From Ceratopteris richardii (Eukaryota; Streptophyta; Polypodiopsida; Polypodiales; Pteridaceae), in NCBI GenBank assembly GCA_020310875.1, contig MU260054.1, positions 186,001 through 250,000 on the forward strand: a stretch of 64,000 nucleotides of DNA, in the 5' to 3' direction. Positions 30,680 through 41,051 of this stretch are shown here, one piece after another; the stretch's first letter is position 1, and the number at the start of each line of letters is the position of its first letter. The notes below the pieces were generated by a model. That model was not told where the DNA came from and searched no databases. It was given only the letters and a program-made list of their open reading frames with translations. The translations under genes were made by a program, and so were the position numbers.

Positions 30680-31571
30680 TGTGTGTTTGAGTCGAGACGA
30701 CTCAAGGACTTGTGCCAATGAGACTATACCTCAATTGCCACACAAGTGCAAATAGTGGGTACTTTAACACACATTTAAATGTCAATCCTAAGGAGCGACT
30801 TACCAAGTGTATGAAGACGTGTGCACACGTGATGGAATATGAAGTGGTTTGCTAACATGCATGAGGAAAGACTACTACCTCTCACACTCACTGAAATACT
30901 GAAAGTGTTTGCCGCAAGCTTCTTCCAGCAGTTTTAGTATTTTGAGGTTTTCTCACAGCGCAGAACTCCGAACATAGACAATAGGGTACTCATTTCGAAG
31001 CTCTTGTCCAGACGCATCCAACGGTGGTGGTTTCACTCAATTCTGACCACTCTCCTTCAAGTTATGGCGAAAACAGTGAATGACGGGAATCACAAATACC
31101 CGCGCCACAGCTTCTCCTAGCTTACGCACGCACTACAGCAGCTCAAAACCAAGGGGAAGGGGTAGACAACAGTCCTACACATGCATTTCAAGCATAACAC
31201 ACACATACAAGAGCGAAATGAAGATCAAAATCAGCAAGAAAGAGGTAAACTCGAAAATTCTGAAGAGCTCCTTCTTCACAATGGCAAGAGTCCTTTACAA
31301 AGGGTCACAAAGTGACTTATATACATGAGCCCTAAGTTTGGTCCTTTCACACAAGAGACCGGCACTTTATTCACTAAAAGACTAATTTCCTACTAGTTTA
31401 CATGGGTAGATCTCTAATCTTCTGTGGGGATGCATCTAGAGGACTCCTCTAGTGCATTTACAATGGAAATATATTACAAGAATGAATATGATACAAAAGT
31501 TTGGTGTCCAAATCGGAAAAATTTTAGGGCCCGTCTTTTTCTCTGCTTTGTACTTCTTTAGCTCTGCAACA
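30680..31571 (-). repeat. G2 5' LTR
   Basis: 892 bp, partner of 14685-15574. Its outer edge at 31571 abuts the target duplication GCCAC and its inner edge is followed by the primer site. TATA box at 31316-31323. Confidence 0.95.
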
Positions 31572-31576
31572 GCCAC
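31572..31576 (+). repeat. G2 target site duplication, right (GCCAC)
   Basis: Matches 14680-14684 exactly. Confidence 0.93.
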
Positions 31577-31691
31577 TGAGAGCATTATTCTTGAAAAGGC
31601 TCACACTCGAGATAATGCTGCAGATGCTTTGACTAAAGCTCTACCACAAGATAGCTTTCGGCACTGTTGTCACTTGATGGGGGTTACTTGA
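31572..31691 (+). pseudogene. T1 polyprotein C-terminus, displaced by G2
   Basis: The last roughly 38 codons of the copia RNase H region (ESIILEKAHTRDNAADALTK, then LPQDSFRHC) end at TGA 31689-31691. After one copy of the target duplication is discounted, it is in phase with 10751-14684, so G2 split the T1 frame by a simple insertion. Confidence 0.92.
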
Positions 31692-31826
31692 TTCTTGATC
31701 TTACGCAGTCACTTGTATACTGTGTAACATGCCCATCAGGTGGGAGGTATAGTTTGTATACTTACACTCAGGTATTCTTTATCATTCTTTCTTTTTTCTC
31801 CCATAGTTACTCTGGCCATATTGGCC

Positions 31827-31839
31827 TTTAGTGGGAGAT
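31827..31839 (+). promoter_or_regulatory. T1 polypurine tract
   Basis: CTTTAGTGGGAGAT, of the form seen in Tnt1-type elements (GTGGGAGATTG), directly before the LTR start. Confidence 0.8.
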
Positions 31840-32136
31840 TGTTACCGTTAGTGTCCATGTAAAAGGCCAAATGGCCATCGGACACTTCTTTGTATATGTT
31901 CTTTAATAAAACATATAGTGGCCTGGTCAGTCACAGACTGTAAGTTCGACCGCATTTGTAAGACCTAAGAAGTCTGTCTTCGTGCTCCCTGTGTACTGCG
32001 TTTTCTACGTATTCTACAACCTCTGTGCGGAGTACTGTGAGTGGCGTCAGGAGCTCGTTTTTCTACTCCGAGCATATCGTCGTGGAGCTCTCGAGAAGGA
32101 GAGTGCAGTGTGGTGCATCGCCATCGAAATACTTCA
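31840..32136 (+). repeat. T1 3' LTR
   Basis: 297 bp from TGTTACCG to ACTTCA, with TG and CA ends. An AATAAAA word near 31903 could serve in polyadenylation. The 209-bp C1 duplication begins at the next base. Only its last 108 bp are found at the T1 left end, inverted. Confidence 0.85.
32024..32131 (+). repeat. T1 LTR end, partner of the inverted copy at 9551-9658
   Basis: Direct-orientation partner. The pair makes T1 appear to have 108-bp terminal inverted repeats, although it is a copia element. Confidence 0.93.
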
Positions 32137-32345
32137 ATAGGCAACCATTTAACAAGAAAGGATACATCCATAAAGATTATTTGGAGCTTTTACACACTGA
32201 TGTGTTGGGTCCTAGCATAAGGATGAGGTATTCACATGTTTTTATAAGTACTTGGCACTAGTTGAAAGCCAAACAGGAAGGAGCTTGAAGACAATCAGGT
32301 ATGATGGAGGTGGTGAGTACTTTTCACATGAGTTTGATCTATTTC
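32137..32345 (+). repeat. 209-bp direct repeat, right copy (C1 integrase)
   Basis: Copy of 9348-9556. After it the C1 integrase continues (GIKREVTTMYTPE) to about 32396, where the truncated C2 LTR begins. Confidence 0.95.
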
Positions 32346-32396
32346 TATAGGACAGAGGCATAAAGAGGGAAGTCACAACCATGTATACTCCTGAAT
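32346..32396 (+). pseudogene. C1 integrase continuation
   Basis: About 17 codons that extend the duplicated segment: a stop (TAG) replaces the Gln expected from C3, then DRGIKREVTTMYTPE, the conserved copia word before the catalytic glutamate. It breaks off before QNGVAE. Confidence 0.8.
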
Positions 32397-32962
32397 TGAT
32401 ACTTGAAAGTCTCTCAACTTGTAGAGTGCATATCTCAGTCATTTCTTCACCAAATTCAAAGATCTATAGCTTGTTGGAACCCTCTCAAAATTTGAAGAGA
32501 TTCTCTTCAGTCATTCTAGAGAAAAGCTCGTCAAGGTGATCATTGGTCAAAGTCTGCAGTAGTCCTAAAAATTCGGGGTAAAGGTTTACTTGCTAAATTG
32601 ATTTCTCTTAGCATAGTTAATCTTTTTATATCATTCCACTTGGAATAGTTAGCTTACTAAGCTAGTTACATACCCCTAAAAGGAATTTTTCCAATTCCTA
32701 CTATATTGGTCATACTAAGCAAAAGTTCCAGTAGGTGTCAAGACCAAAATAGAAGGTTTTCTTGAGATCTTGAAGTCCAAAGTTATCTGTTTTGATTCAA
32801 CCTTTGCACATATCATTTCCAAAGTATATAGGCCATTTTATGGTGTCATTGGAAAGCTAAGGAGGTCCACTTATCAACTCTGAAGCATACAAGGGCTGGT
32901 ACAAAGCAGGATTTGGCAGTATCTACTCAATCTCTTGGAGTGTCCATCCATCTTTCCCAATA
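32397..32962 (+). repeat. C2 5' LTR, truncated
   Basis: 566 bp that align with about 44475-45057 of the 3' LTR (TACTTGAAAGTCT to TCTTTCCCAA). The terminal CA has become TA. The left part is deleted. Confidence 0.88.
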
Positions 32963-32963
32963 G

Positions 32964-32975
32964 TGGTATCATAGC
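32964..32975 (+). promoter_or_regulatory. C2 primer binding site (tRNA-Met type, one mismatch)
   Basis: TGGTATCATAGC just after the LTR; the consensus is TGGTATCAGAGC, as in C3. Confidence 0.8.
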
Positions 32976-32988
32976 AAACTAAGGTAAA

Positions 32989-34262
32989 ATGGGAGATGGT
33001 TTTCCTTCATTTATTGATAAATTAGACAGGAACAACTATCAGGCATGGTCTCTAAGGATGAAGACATACCTACAAGGAAGGAGACTCTATGGATATATCT
33101 TAGGAGATGAGGAACTGCCCTCATTCAAACCAAGAGGATTGCCAAGAAAGGAAGAACATGAAAAGCTCAACACATGGTGTGCTAAGGATGCATTAGCAAG
33201 GTCTTATTTACTCAACTCCATCTCTGATTTTCTTTTGCCACACATTAGGAACTGTAAGACATCACAAGAGACTTGGGAAACCTTGTCATCTTATTTTTCT
33301 TCCAACACAAGGGCTAGAAAAAATCAGTTGTGGATTGAATTCACCACATTAAGGAAGCAACCTAAGCAAGCTGTTTCAGAGTTTGTGACCAAGATTAAAG
33401 ATGTAGCAGATCAATTAGCAAGCATAGGAGAAGAGATTGAAGAAGAGCAAATTGTAAGGCAAGTTATCAATGGGATCAAAGCTGATGATAAATGGGAAAT
33501 CTTCACCACTACCATGGATCTTTACATGGACATGCAGATTCTAGACCTTACCACTCTCATGGGGCAATTATTCACTCATGAAGCCAAGTTCAACAAGAAT
33601 GGAGATACATCCAAAGGTAATAGTTCCTCTACCCTATACAGTGATAAGAAGTCTAAAGATAAAGGCAAGAATGAGAAGGTAGAAGATGAAGGCACTACCT
33701 TCCAAGCAAACTATGTAGGGAGAGGTAGATCATCAAGAGGAAGAGGTAGAGGAGGTAAGCAAGGTAGGGGGAGATCCTAAAACTCCTCACCATGCAACAT
33801 TTGTGGTTTATCAAATCATACTACAGATGAGTGTTTCAGGAGTTACAAGAATCAGAGAGGAAGAGGATATCAAAGAGGTGGATACTCACATTCAAGAGGT
33901 AGATTCAACCATCACCAAGGCTACAACAACAACAATTACAACAACTACAATGGCAACTACCAAGGAGGATTCAAATCTAGAAAGGACTACAATAACTATA
34001 CAGAAGAGCAAGATGACTCTCTTCTGATCATGAACATGACTTCAAAACCAGGTACAAATGATGACCACCTATTTTACATTGACTCGGGATGCTCAAATCA
34101 TGTGGCTAGCAATGTAGCACTACTCTCTGATCTTGAGGAACCAAAAGGTAAACATCAAGTACAAACATGTGATGATACCAAGAACTCAGTAGTTAAAGTT
34201 GGAAATGTTAAGACTTGTGATGGAAATCAGAACTTGTTGAGTAGGGTACTCTATGTACCAAT
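32989..34262 (+). pseudogene. C2 gag and protease start
   Basis: Frame from ATG 32989. Copia gag with WSLRMKTYLQGR near 22, a Ser/Lys/Asp-rich stretch and a GRGRGRGG tail. TAA at 33778-33780 interrupts it just before the knuckle CNICGLSNHTTDEC; C1 has a codon for Tyr and C3 one for Gln there. The frame continues through a Gly/Asn/Tyr-rich stretch and the protease site (FYIDSGCSNHVAS) to LYVPI, where C3 is inserted. The homologous start in C3 is MADGFPSSIDKLD. Confidence 0.88.
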
Positions 34263-35533
34263 TGTGAAGAGATGGATAGGTATGTGTTGAAGATGAAGAG
34301 GTGTTGCAAAATCTTTGCTCTACACCAGCCAAATGAACTCCAGGAGTAGATGGTGGGCCCTTTTAGCTTGCCAATGGATGTATTAGACACCCTATGTACC
34401 TTGGAAGATCACTCTCAAAAAGATAGATCAAAACAGATAAGTTGGAGTTAGCTCAGAGGTGAAAACTTGCTATTCTTGGTTGATACACCTGTCCAGTGTT
34501 TTACATAATTCTCTGAGCACAGCAGCAATTAGATTAATTCCTCTTGGGGAAGGCTAGGTAGCTTAAAGAGCTAACTTTAGAGAGTAATCTCATCAAAAAT
34601 AACAAACCACACACTGAGAATGACTTTTAACAAGTGATGACATCATCCCGATTTTCACGGGCTGCTACAGAAATAGACCAGTGAGTAGAAACATTAACAT
34701 AACTCAAGATGTAAGAATCCAATGATCATGAAAATTTGTATGCTTATACTAGACAGTATCCTGAATCCAACAAGCTTAAAATCACTGAATTTGGATGAGT
34801 AAACACTGAGAAATGACTCTGACAAGATGACTGAAAAAGTCGGGTACCTGACAGAGAGGTGAAGATGAACAGACCCTGTTGACTTCAAATGAACATAACT
34901 GAAGATTCCAACATCCAAATGACATGAAAATTTGTGACCATATAGTAGACTTATAGAGCTAACTTTACCAAGTTAAATCACTGAAAATGATGAACCAAGT
35001 GCAGAGAAACAATCTCTGCAAGCTGACTGAGAAAAACTGAAGTAATGGCAGTGAGTAGTACACTTCACAAGAACATGGAAAGATGAAACCAAATAATCAT
35101 GAAAATGAAAGTATATTTCTTGTACAATACAATGACTTACTGATACATATGTGTGCCTTGTAATCACACCTTGATATGGCATAAATCTCAGCTCTTGGAG
35201 GTCTTCACATAGGTCTCTCTAACCACGACTAAAACTGCCATCTATTTATAGTTGAGTTTGGGAGGCTAACTTCCCTCAATCACTCTCCAATCAATCAATG
35301 ATTGATTTGATTCTCTACCTACCACAAATCACGAATTCGTGGCTCCTCTTTCCATTCTTGATCATGTGGACTCAACCACTTAAGATTCTCTTACTTTTAC
35401 ATTAAGTAAACTCTTCAAAAGTTACAAGAGGTAGTTCACAAGGGAACTTTACATAGTCTTCATTTTAAGGCTTTTTCTATGACTTTGTGGGACTCAAGCC
35501 AATACTTAGGCTTGTCATAGACTTGCTCCAACA
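34263..35533 (-). repeat. C3 3' LTR
   Basis: On the minus strand it starts TGTTGGAGCAAG and ends CTCTTCACA. TATA box TATAAATAGA at 35241-35250. Confidence 0.95.
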
Positions 35534-35548
35534 GCTCCCCCTCAAGCC
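35534..35548 (-). promoter_or_regulatory. C3 polypurine tract
   Basis: GGCTTGAGGGGGAGC on the minus strand, the same as the C2 tract except for its last base. Confidence 0.9.
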
Positions 35549-35565
35549 AAGTATGCTTGAGGTCT

Positions 35566-38500
35566 TCAATCTTCCAAGATTACCTGCAAACCAATCATAG
35601 CCTTGAATTTGCAAAGCTTTGTACCATCCAATGCTTTGGTTAGAATATCTGCACATTGTTGATGAGTGGACACATATGATATTTGAATCTCTTTGCTTAG
35701 AACCTTCTCTCGTACATAGTGATAATGAACTTCAATATGTTTAGTCCTTGCATGAAAAATAGGATTAGCAGCCAAATGAATAGAACTCATATTGTCACCA
35801 AAAATAGTTGGAGTTCCAAACTCCAATCCAAGATCTTTGAATAATGTCTTCATCCACATAGCTTCTTGTGTAGCTATAGCAAGACCTCTATATTCAGCTT
35901 CAGTAGAAGAGAGAGCAACTGTGGGTTGCTTCTTGGATGACCATGAAATAAGCTTTGAACCTGCAAAGGTAAGATAACTTGAAGTGCTCCTTCTATCTTC
36001 CTTGGAGCCAGCCCAATCTGCATCAGAAAATAGCTTCAAACCTAAATTAGATACATAAGGATAATAAAGTCCTTCATTTATGGTTCCTTTGAGATACTTG
36101 AGAATCCTTTTGGCAGCATCCATATGTGGTTTCCTTGGTGTGTGCATAAATTGACTTAGCACACTCACACTGTAACATATATCTACTCTTGTCAATGTGG
36201 CATAGTTGAGACTACCCACTAGACTTTGATATGATGTGATGTCCTCTATGAGTTCACCTTCATGTGAGCTCAATTTTTGATTGACCTCCATTGGAGTACC
36301 TGCAATCTTACAATCTTGCATCTTGAATTTTGCCAACATGTCCTTAATGTACTTTCTTTGAGTGAGAAACAAACCATGATCTTTGTAGACAACTTCCAAA
36401 CCTAGGAAGTAGGTAAGTGAACCCAAATCACTTATCTTGAACTCTTCTCTCATCTGATCTTTGATCTTCTTCATACCATCTGCATCATTTCCTGTCAATA
36501 TAATATCATCTACATATACACATAGGTAGATGACCTCGGAATTACTCTTTTTAATAAAGAGTGAAGGATCTGCCTTGCTTGGTTGAAAGCCTTTGTCTTG
36601 CAAGAATGAAACAAGCCTGAAATTCCAAGCTCTTGGAGCTTGCTTGAGACCATACAATGCTTTGTTAAGTTTACACACATAATCAGGATAAACTTGATTC
36701 TCAAAACCAGGTGGTTGTGCCATATATACCTCTTCTGTTATCCAACCATTCAAGAATGCATTCTTCACAGATTCTTGGAAGAGGCAATACTAAGCAAAAC
36801 CCTAATAGTAGGCATCTTTGCCACAGGAGAGAATGTCTCCTCATAATCAATTCCCTGAGTTTGTGCAAAGCCTTTTGCCACAAGCCTTGCCTTATACCTG
36901 TTAATTGAACCATAAGAATTCTTCTTGAGTTTATAGACCCATCTTGAGCCTATTACCTTCATGGATGAAGTCTTGGGCACCAAATCCCAAGTGTTGTTTT
37001 CCTCAAGTGCTTCAATCTCTTCCTTCATTGCATGCTTCCATTCTGTTTTTGCTTTGGCCTCTTCAAATGATGATGGCTCCTCTTGGTTTATGTCCTGTGC
37101 TATGTAGATAGAATGTTTAGTTACTAATGAGGTGTCAAACCCATACCTTTCTGGTTTTTTCTTTTCCCTCATAGATCTTCTTAGGCCATGATGTGATGAT
37201 TCTACCTCATGTCCGAGTTCCTGCAATTTTGCTTTACCTTTAGACTTCCATGCTTTGATCTTTTCCATGTGAGATTCTTCATCATCCTCTGAGGTGTCTT
37301 GTTCTTCAATCTTTGATTGTTCTCTACCAAGCTTTGGAAAATCTTCTTCAAGATCATATGGTAAATTGATCTTCCTGCATGAATGTTCATACCATGAATT
37401 GTTCTCATCAAAAACTACATCTCTGCTTACCAAGAATCCTTTGTTGGTAGGGTTGTATAACCTGTAGCCCTTTTGATTGTTGTCATATCCAATAAATACA
37501 CACCTTTCTGCCTTTGGATCCATCTTGCCTCTAACCTGTGAAGGAACATGAGCAAAAGCAATACATCCAAAAATTTTACAATGATCTAAGCTTGGCCTTC
37601 TTCCATTCCAAGCCTCATATGGAGTCATCCCATCAAGGGATTTTCAAGGCAACCTGTTAATCAAGTAAGTGGCCGTAGATACAGCCTCAGCCCATAAGTA
37701 ATTAGGTAAATGCTTTTCATTTAACATAGACCTTGCAGCTTCAACAATTGTCCTATTCCTCCTTTCTGCCACTCCATTTTGCTCAGGAGTGTACCTTGTA
37801 GTTACCTCTCTTTTGATTCCTCTTTCTTGAAGAAAAGAATCAAAATCATGGGAGAAGTATTCTCCCCCTCCATCTGACCTTAGCCTTTTTAGTGATTTAC
37901 CTGTTTGATTCTCCACAAGAGCCAAATATCTTTTGAAGCATGAAAAAACTTCATCTTTGTGTTTCATAAAGAATAGGATAGTCCATCTGCTGCAATCATC
38001 AATAAAGGAAACATAATACCTTGATCCAGATATTGAAGCTTCCTTGCTAGGTCCCCATACATCTGTATGAACCAACTCCAAGAGATCTCCATGCATATAA
38101 CCTTTCTTCATGAATGGTAACCTGTGAGACTTTCCAAATTCACATGCACTACACTTATAAATCATATGTTGTTTTGACAAATTAGGAAGTCCAAGTACAC
38201 TTTGGTCCCTGCAGATTTGCTTTAATGACCTTTCACCAATATGTGCTAACCTTTTGTGCCATACTTCCAATTCTGTGAGTGTCTGACTACCATAATTAAA
38301 GAGAGCAATGTTTCTAGTGTCCTGTAATTCAAATGTGAACAATCTACCTGTCTTTTCACCTTTTGCAATTCTTCTGAATCCCTGACTTGGGTCTTCAACA
38401 AATGCTCCTGCTTTTGTGAACCTGACTTGCAACCCTTTCTCTACTATCTGCCCAACACTTATCAAATTCTTTGTAATGGTAGGGACATAGAGTACCTTAC

Positions 38501-39755
38501 TGAGTAGGTTGATGTTTCCATCAGGTGCTTTGACATTGACTATTTTCTCCACAGGATGTTTTGTATCATCTCCTATTTGTACCTCATGCTTATTCCTTGG
38601 ATCTTCTAAATCTGATAGGAGTGCCACATTTCCTGCCACATGATTTGAACAACCTGAATCTATGTAGAAAACATGCTCATCAGATTTACCTTGTGGCATA
38701 GCCATGTTCATGATCAATAATGAATCCTCTTTGTTTGAGTCTTCTGTGTAGTTATTGTAGTCTCTCCTTCCTTTGTAGCCTCCTTGATAGTTTGAATGAT
38801 TGTAGTTGTTGTAGTTGCTATGGTAGTTGTTGAACCTTCCTCTTGAGTAGCCATAACTTCCTCTATTGTATCCTCTGCCTCTTTGATTCTTGGAATTCCT
38901 AAAGCAATTTTCAGTTGTATGATTAGTTAATCCACAAATAGAACATGAGTTGGAGTCTTGGGATCTCCCCCTGCCTTGTCTACCTCCTCTTCCTCTACCT
39001 CTGCCATGTCTTCCTCTACCTGCATAGTTAGCTTGATATGTACCTGCTTCATCATCCACTTTCTTTGCCTTACCTTTGTTATCTTTAGACTTGCTTTTAT
39101 CCGTGTATAAAGCTGAAGATTGATTACCTTTAGAGCTTTCTCCATTTTTGATAAGCTTTGCCTCTTGAGTAAGTAGTTGTCCAATGAGTGTGTTGAAATC
39201 AGGTACATGCATGTCCATGTACAAATCCATAGCTGTGGTGAATGCTTCCCACTTGTCATCTGCCTTCAAGCCATTGATGACATGCCTTACAATTTGCTCT
39301 TCATCTATTACCTCTCCAATGCTTCCCAACTGATCCGCTATGTCCTTGAGCTTTGTGACAAAATCAGTCACATTTTGTTTGGGAGCCTTCTTGAGAGTTG
39401 TGAACTCCAGCCATAGTTGATGCTTCCTAGCTTTGGTACTTGAAGAAAAGAAAGCTTCAAGTGCATCCCACACTTCCTGAGATGTCTTACAACTTCTAAT
39501 GTGAGGCAACAAAAAATCTGAGATAGAGTTGAGGAGATAAGACCTTGCAAGTGCATCCTTGGAGCACCATGTGCTCAATCTTTCTTGCTCTTCTTGTGTT
39601 GGTTGACTTTTGTTCCTGAAACTTGGCATAACTTCACCTCCAGCCACATAACCATATAAACTTCTACCTTGAAGATAAGCTTCCATCCTTAATGACCAAG
39701 CTGAGTAGTTACCTCTGTCCAATTTGTCAATTGATGAAGGAAATCCATCTGCCAT
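35566..39755 (-). pseudogene. gag-pol: C3 gag-pol polyprotein with nonsense codon and deletion
   Basis: Start ATG 39755-39753, 14 bases after the primer site; the frame is also open further upstream into the LTR. Gag: WSLRMEAYLQGR, GRGRGRGGRQGRG, knuckle CSICGLTNHTTENC (CX2CX4HX4C). Protease FYIDSGCSNHVAG. Integrase: WHKRLAHIGERSL with CSACEFGK, then HTDVWGP, SDGGGEY and NGVAERRN. TGA 37646-37644 interrupts at INRLP/KSLDG, where C2 has Ser. RT begins SRWVYKLKK. Near 36765 about 20 bases are missing and the frame shifts; the loss removes the segment with the first catalytic aspartate (QLDVKNAF in C2). The rest (LCVYVDDIILTGN, RNase H SDADWAGSKEDRRST, ALSSTEAEY) ends at 35566. Not functional, but recent. 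Confidence 0.93.
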
Positions 39756-39768
39756 GTTGTCCAACCTT

Positions 39769-39780
39769 GCTCTGATACCA
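39769..39780 (-). promoter_or_regulatory. C3 primer binding site (initiator tRNA-Met)
   Basis: TGGTATCAGAGC on the minus strand, one base after the 5' LTR. It matches the common Ty1/copia primer site exactly. Confidence 0.93.
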
Positions 39781-39781
39781 C

Positions 39782-41051
39782 TGTGAAGAGATGGATAGGT
39801 ATGTGTTGAAGATGAAGAGGTGTTGCAAAATCTTTGCTCTACACCAGCCAAATGAACTCCAGGAGTAGATGGTGGGCCCTTTTAGCTTGCCAATGGATGT
39901 ATTAGACACCCTATGTACCTTGGAAGATCACTCTCAAAAAGATAGATCAAAACAGATAAGTTGGAGTTAGCTCAGAGGTGAAAACTTGCTATTCTTGGTT
40001 GATACACCTGTCCAGTGTTTTACATAATTCTCTGAGCACAGCAGCAATTAGATTACTTCCTCTTGGGGAAGGCTAGGTAGCTTAAAGATCTAACTTTAGA
40101 GAGTAATCTCATCAAAAATAACAAACCACACACTGAGAATGACTTTTAACAAGTGATGACATCATCCCGATTTTCACGGGCTGCTACAGAAACAGACCAG
40201 TGAGTAGAAAAATTAACATAACTCAAGCTGTAAGAATCCAATGATCATGAAAATTTGTATGCTTATACTAGACAGTAAGCTGAATCCAACAAGCTTAAAA
40301 TCACTGAATTTGGATGAGTAAACACTGAGAAATGACTCTGACAAGATGACTGAAAAAGTCGGGTACCTGACAGAGAGGTGAAGATGAATAGACCCTGTTG
40401 ACTTCAAATGAACATAACTGAAGATTCCAACATCCAAATGACATGAAAATTTGTGAGCATATAGTAGACTTATAGAGCTAACTTTACCAAGTTAAATCAC
40501 TGAAAATGATGAACCAGTGCAGAGAAACAATCTCTGCAAGCTGACTGAGAAAAACTGAAGTAATGGCAGTGAGTAGTACACTTCACAAGAACATGGAAAG
40601 ATGAAACCAAATAATCATGAAAATGAAAGTATATTTCTTGTACAATACAATGACTTACTGATACATATGTGTGCCTTGTAATCACACCTTGATATGGCAT
40701 AAAGCTCAGCTCTTGGAGGTCTTCACATAGGTCTCTCTAACCACGACTAAAACTGCCATCTATTTATAGTTGAGTTTGGGAGGCTAACTTCCCTCAATCA
40801 CTCTCCAATCAATCAATGATTGATTTGATTCTCTACCTACCACAAATCACGAATTCGTGGCTCCTCTTTCCATTCTTGATCATGTGGACTCAACCACTTA
40901 AGATTCTCTTACTTTTACATTAAGTAAACTCTTCAAAAGTTACAAGAGGTAGTTCACAAGGGAACTTTACATAGTCTTCATTTTAAGGCTTTTTCTATGA
41001 CTTTGTGGGACTCAAGCCAATACTTAGGCTTGTCATAGACTTGCTCCAACA
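39782..41051 (-). repeat. C3 5' LTR
   Basis: 1,270 bp, partner of 34263-35533. TATA box at 40759-40768. It ends at the C2 protease-integrase region. Confidence 0.95.

Larger units (their letters stand above)
14685..31571 (-). mobile_element. G2: complete 16.9-kb Ty3/gypsy element, inserted in T1
   Basis: Two LTRs (890 and 892 bp), perfect 5-bp target duplication, primer site, repeat-rich leader, gag-pol, ORF3, 3' untranslated region and polypurine tract are all visible on the minus strand. The tRNA-Asp-type primer site and the absence of a chromodomain suggest the Athila/Tat side of plant Ty3/gypsy. I count about 13-14 differences between the LTRs, near 1.5%, so the insertion is fairly young. 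Gag-pol has one nonsense codon and one one-base deletion. ORF3 has three nonsense codons. Confidence 0.95.
9557..32136 (+). mobile_element. T1: Tnt1-like Ty1/copia element, carrying G2
   Basis: Internal coding 10751-14684 and 31572-31691, polypurine tract and a 297-bp 3' LTR are present, with G2 inserted near the C-terminus. The right end is clean (LTR ending ACTTCA). No matching left LTR is seen; instead the left end starts with an inverted LTR piece, a 5S-rRNA-like segment and a leader of about 0.9 kb that I cannot match. T1 inserted into, or was rearranged into, C1. Confidence 0.85.
34263..41051 (-). mobile_element. C3: complete Ty1/copia element, inserted in C2
   Basis: 6,789 bp with two LTRs of 1,271 and 1,270 bp, tRNA-Met primer site, one gag-pol frame and polypurine tract. 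Target duplication is CCAAT (34258-34262) and CCAAC (41052-41056), one mismatch. I count about 11 differences between the LTRs, under 1%, so it is young. Pol has a nonsense codon and a small deletion. Confidence 0.95.
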
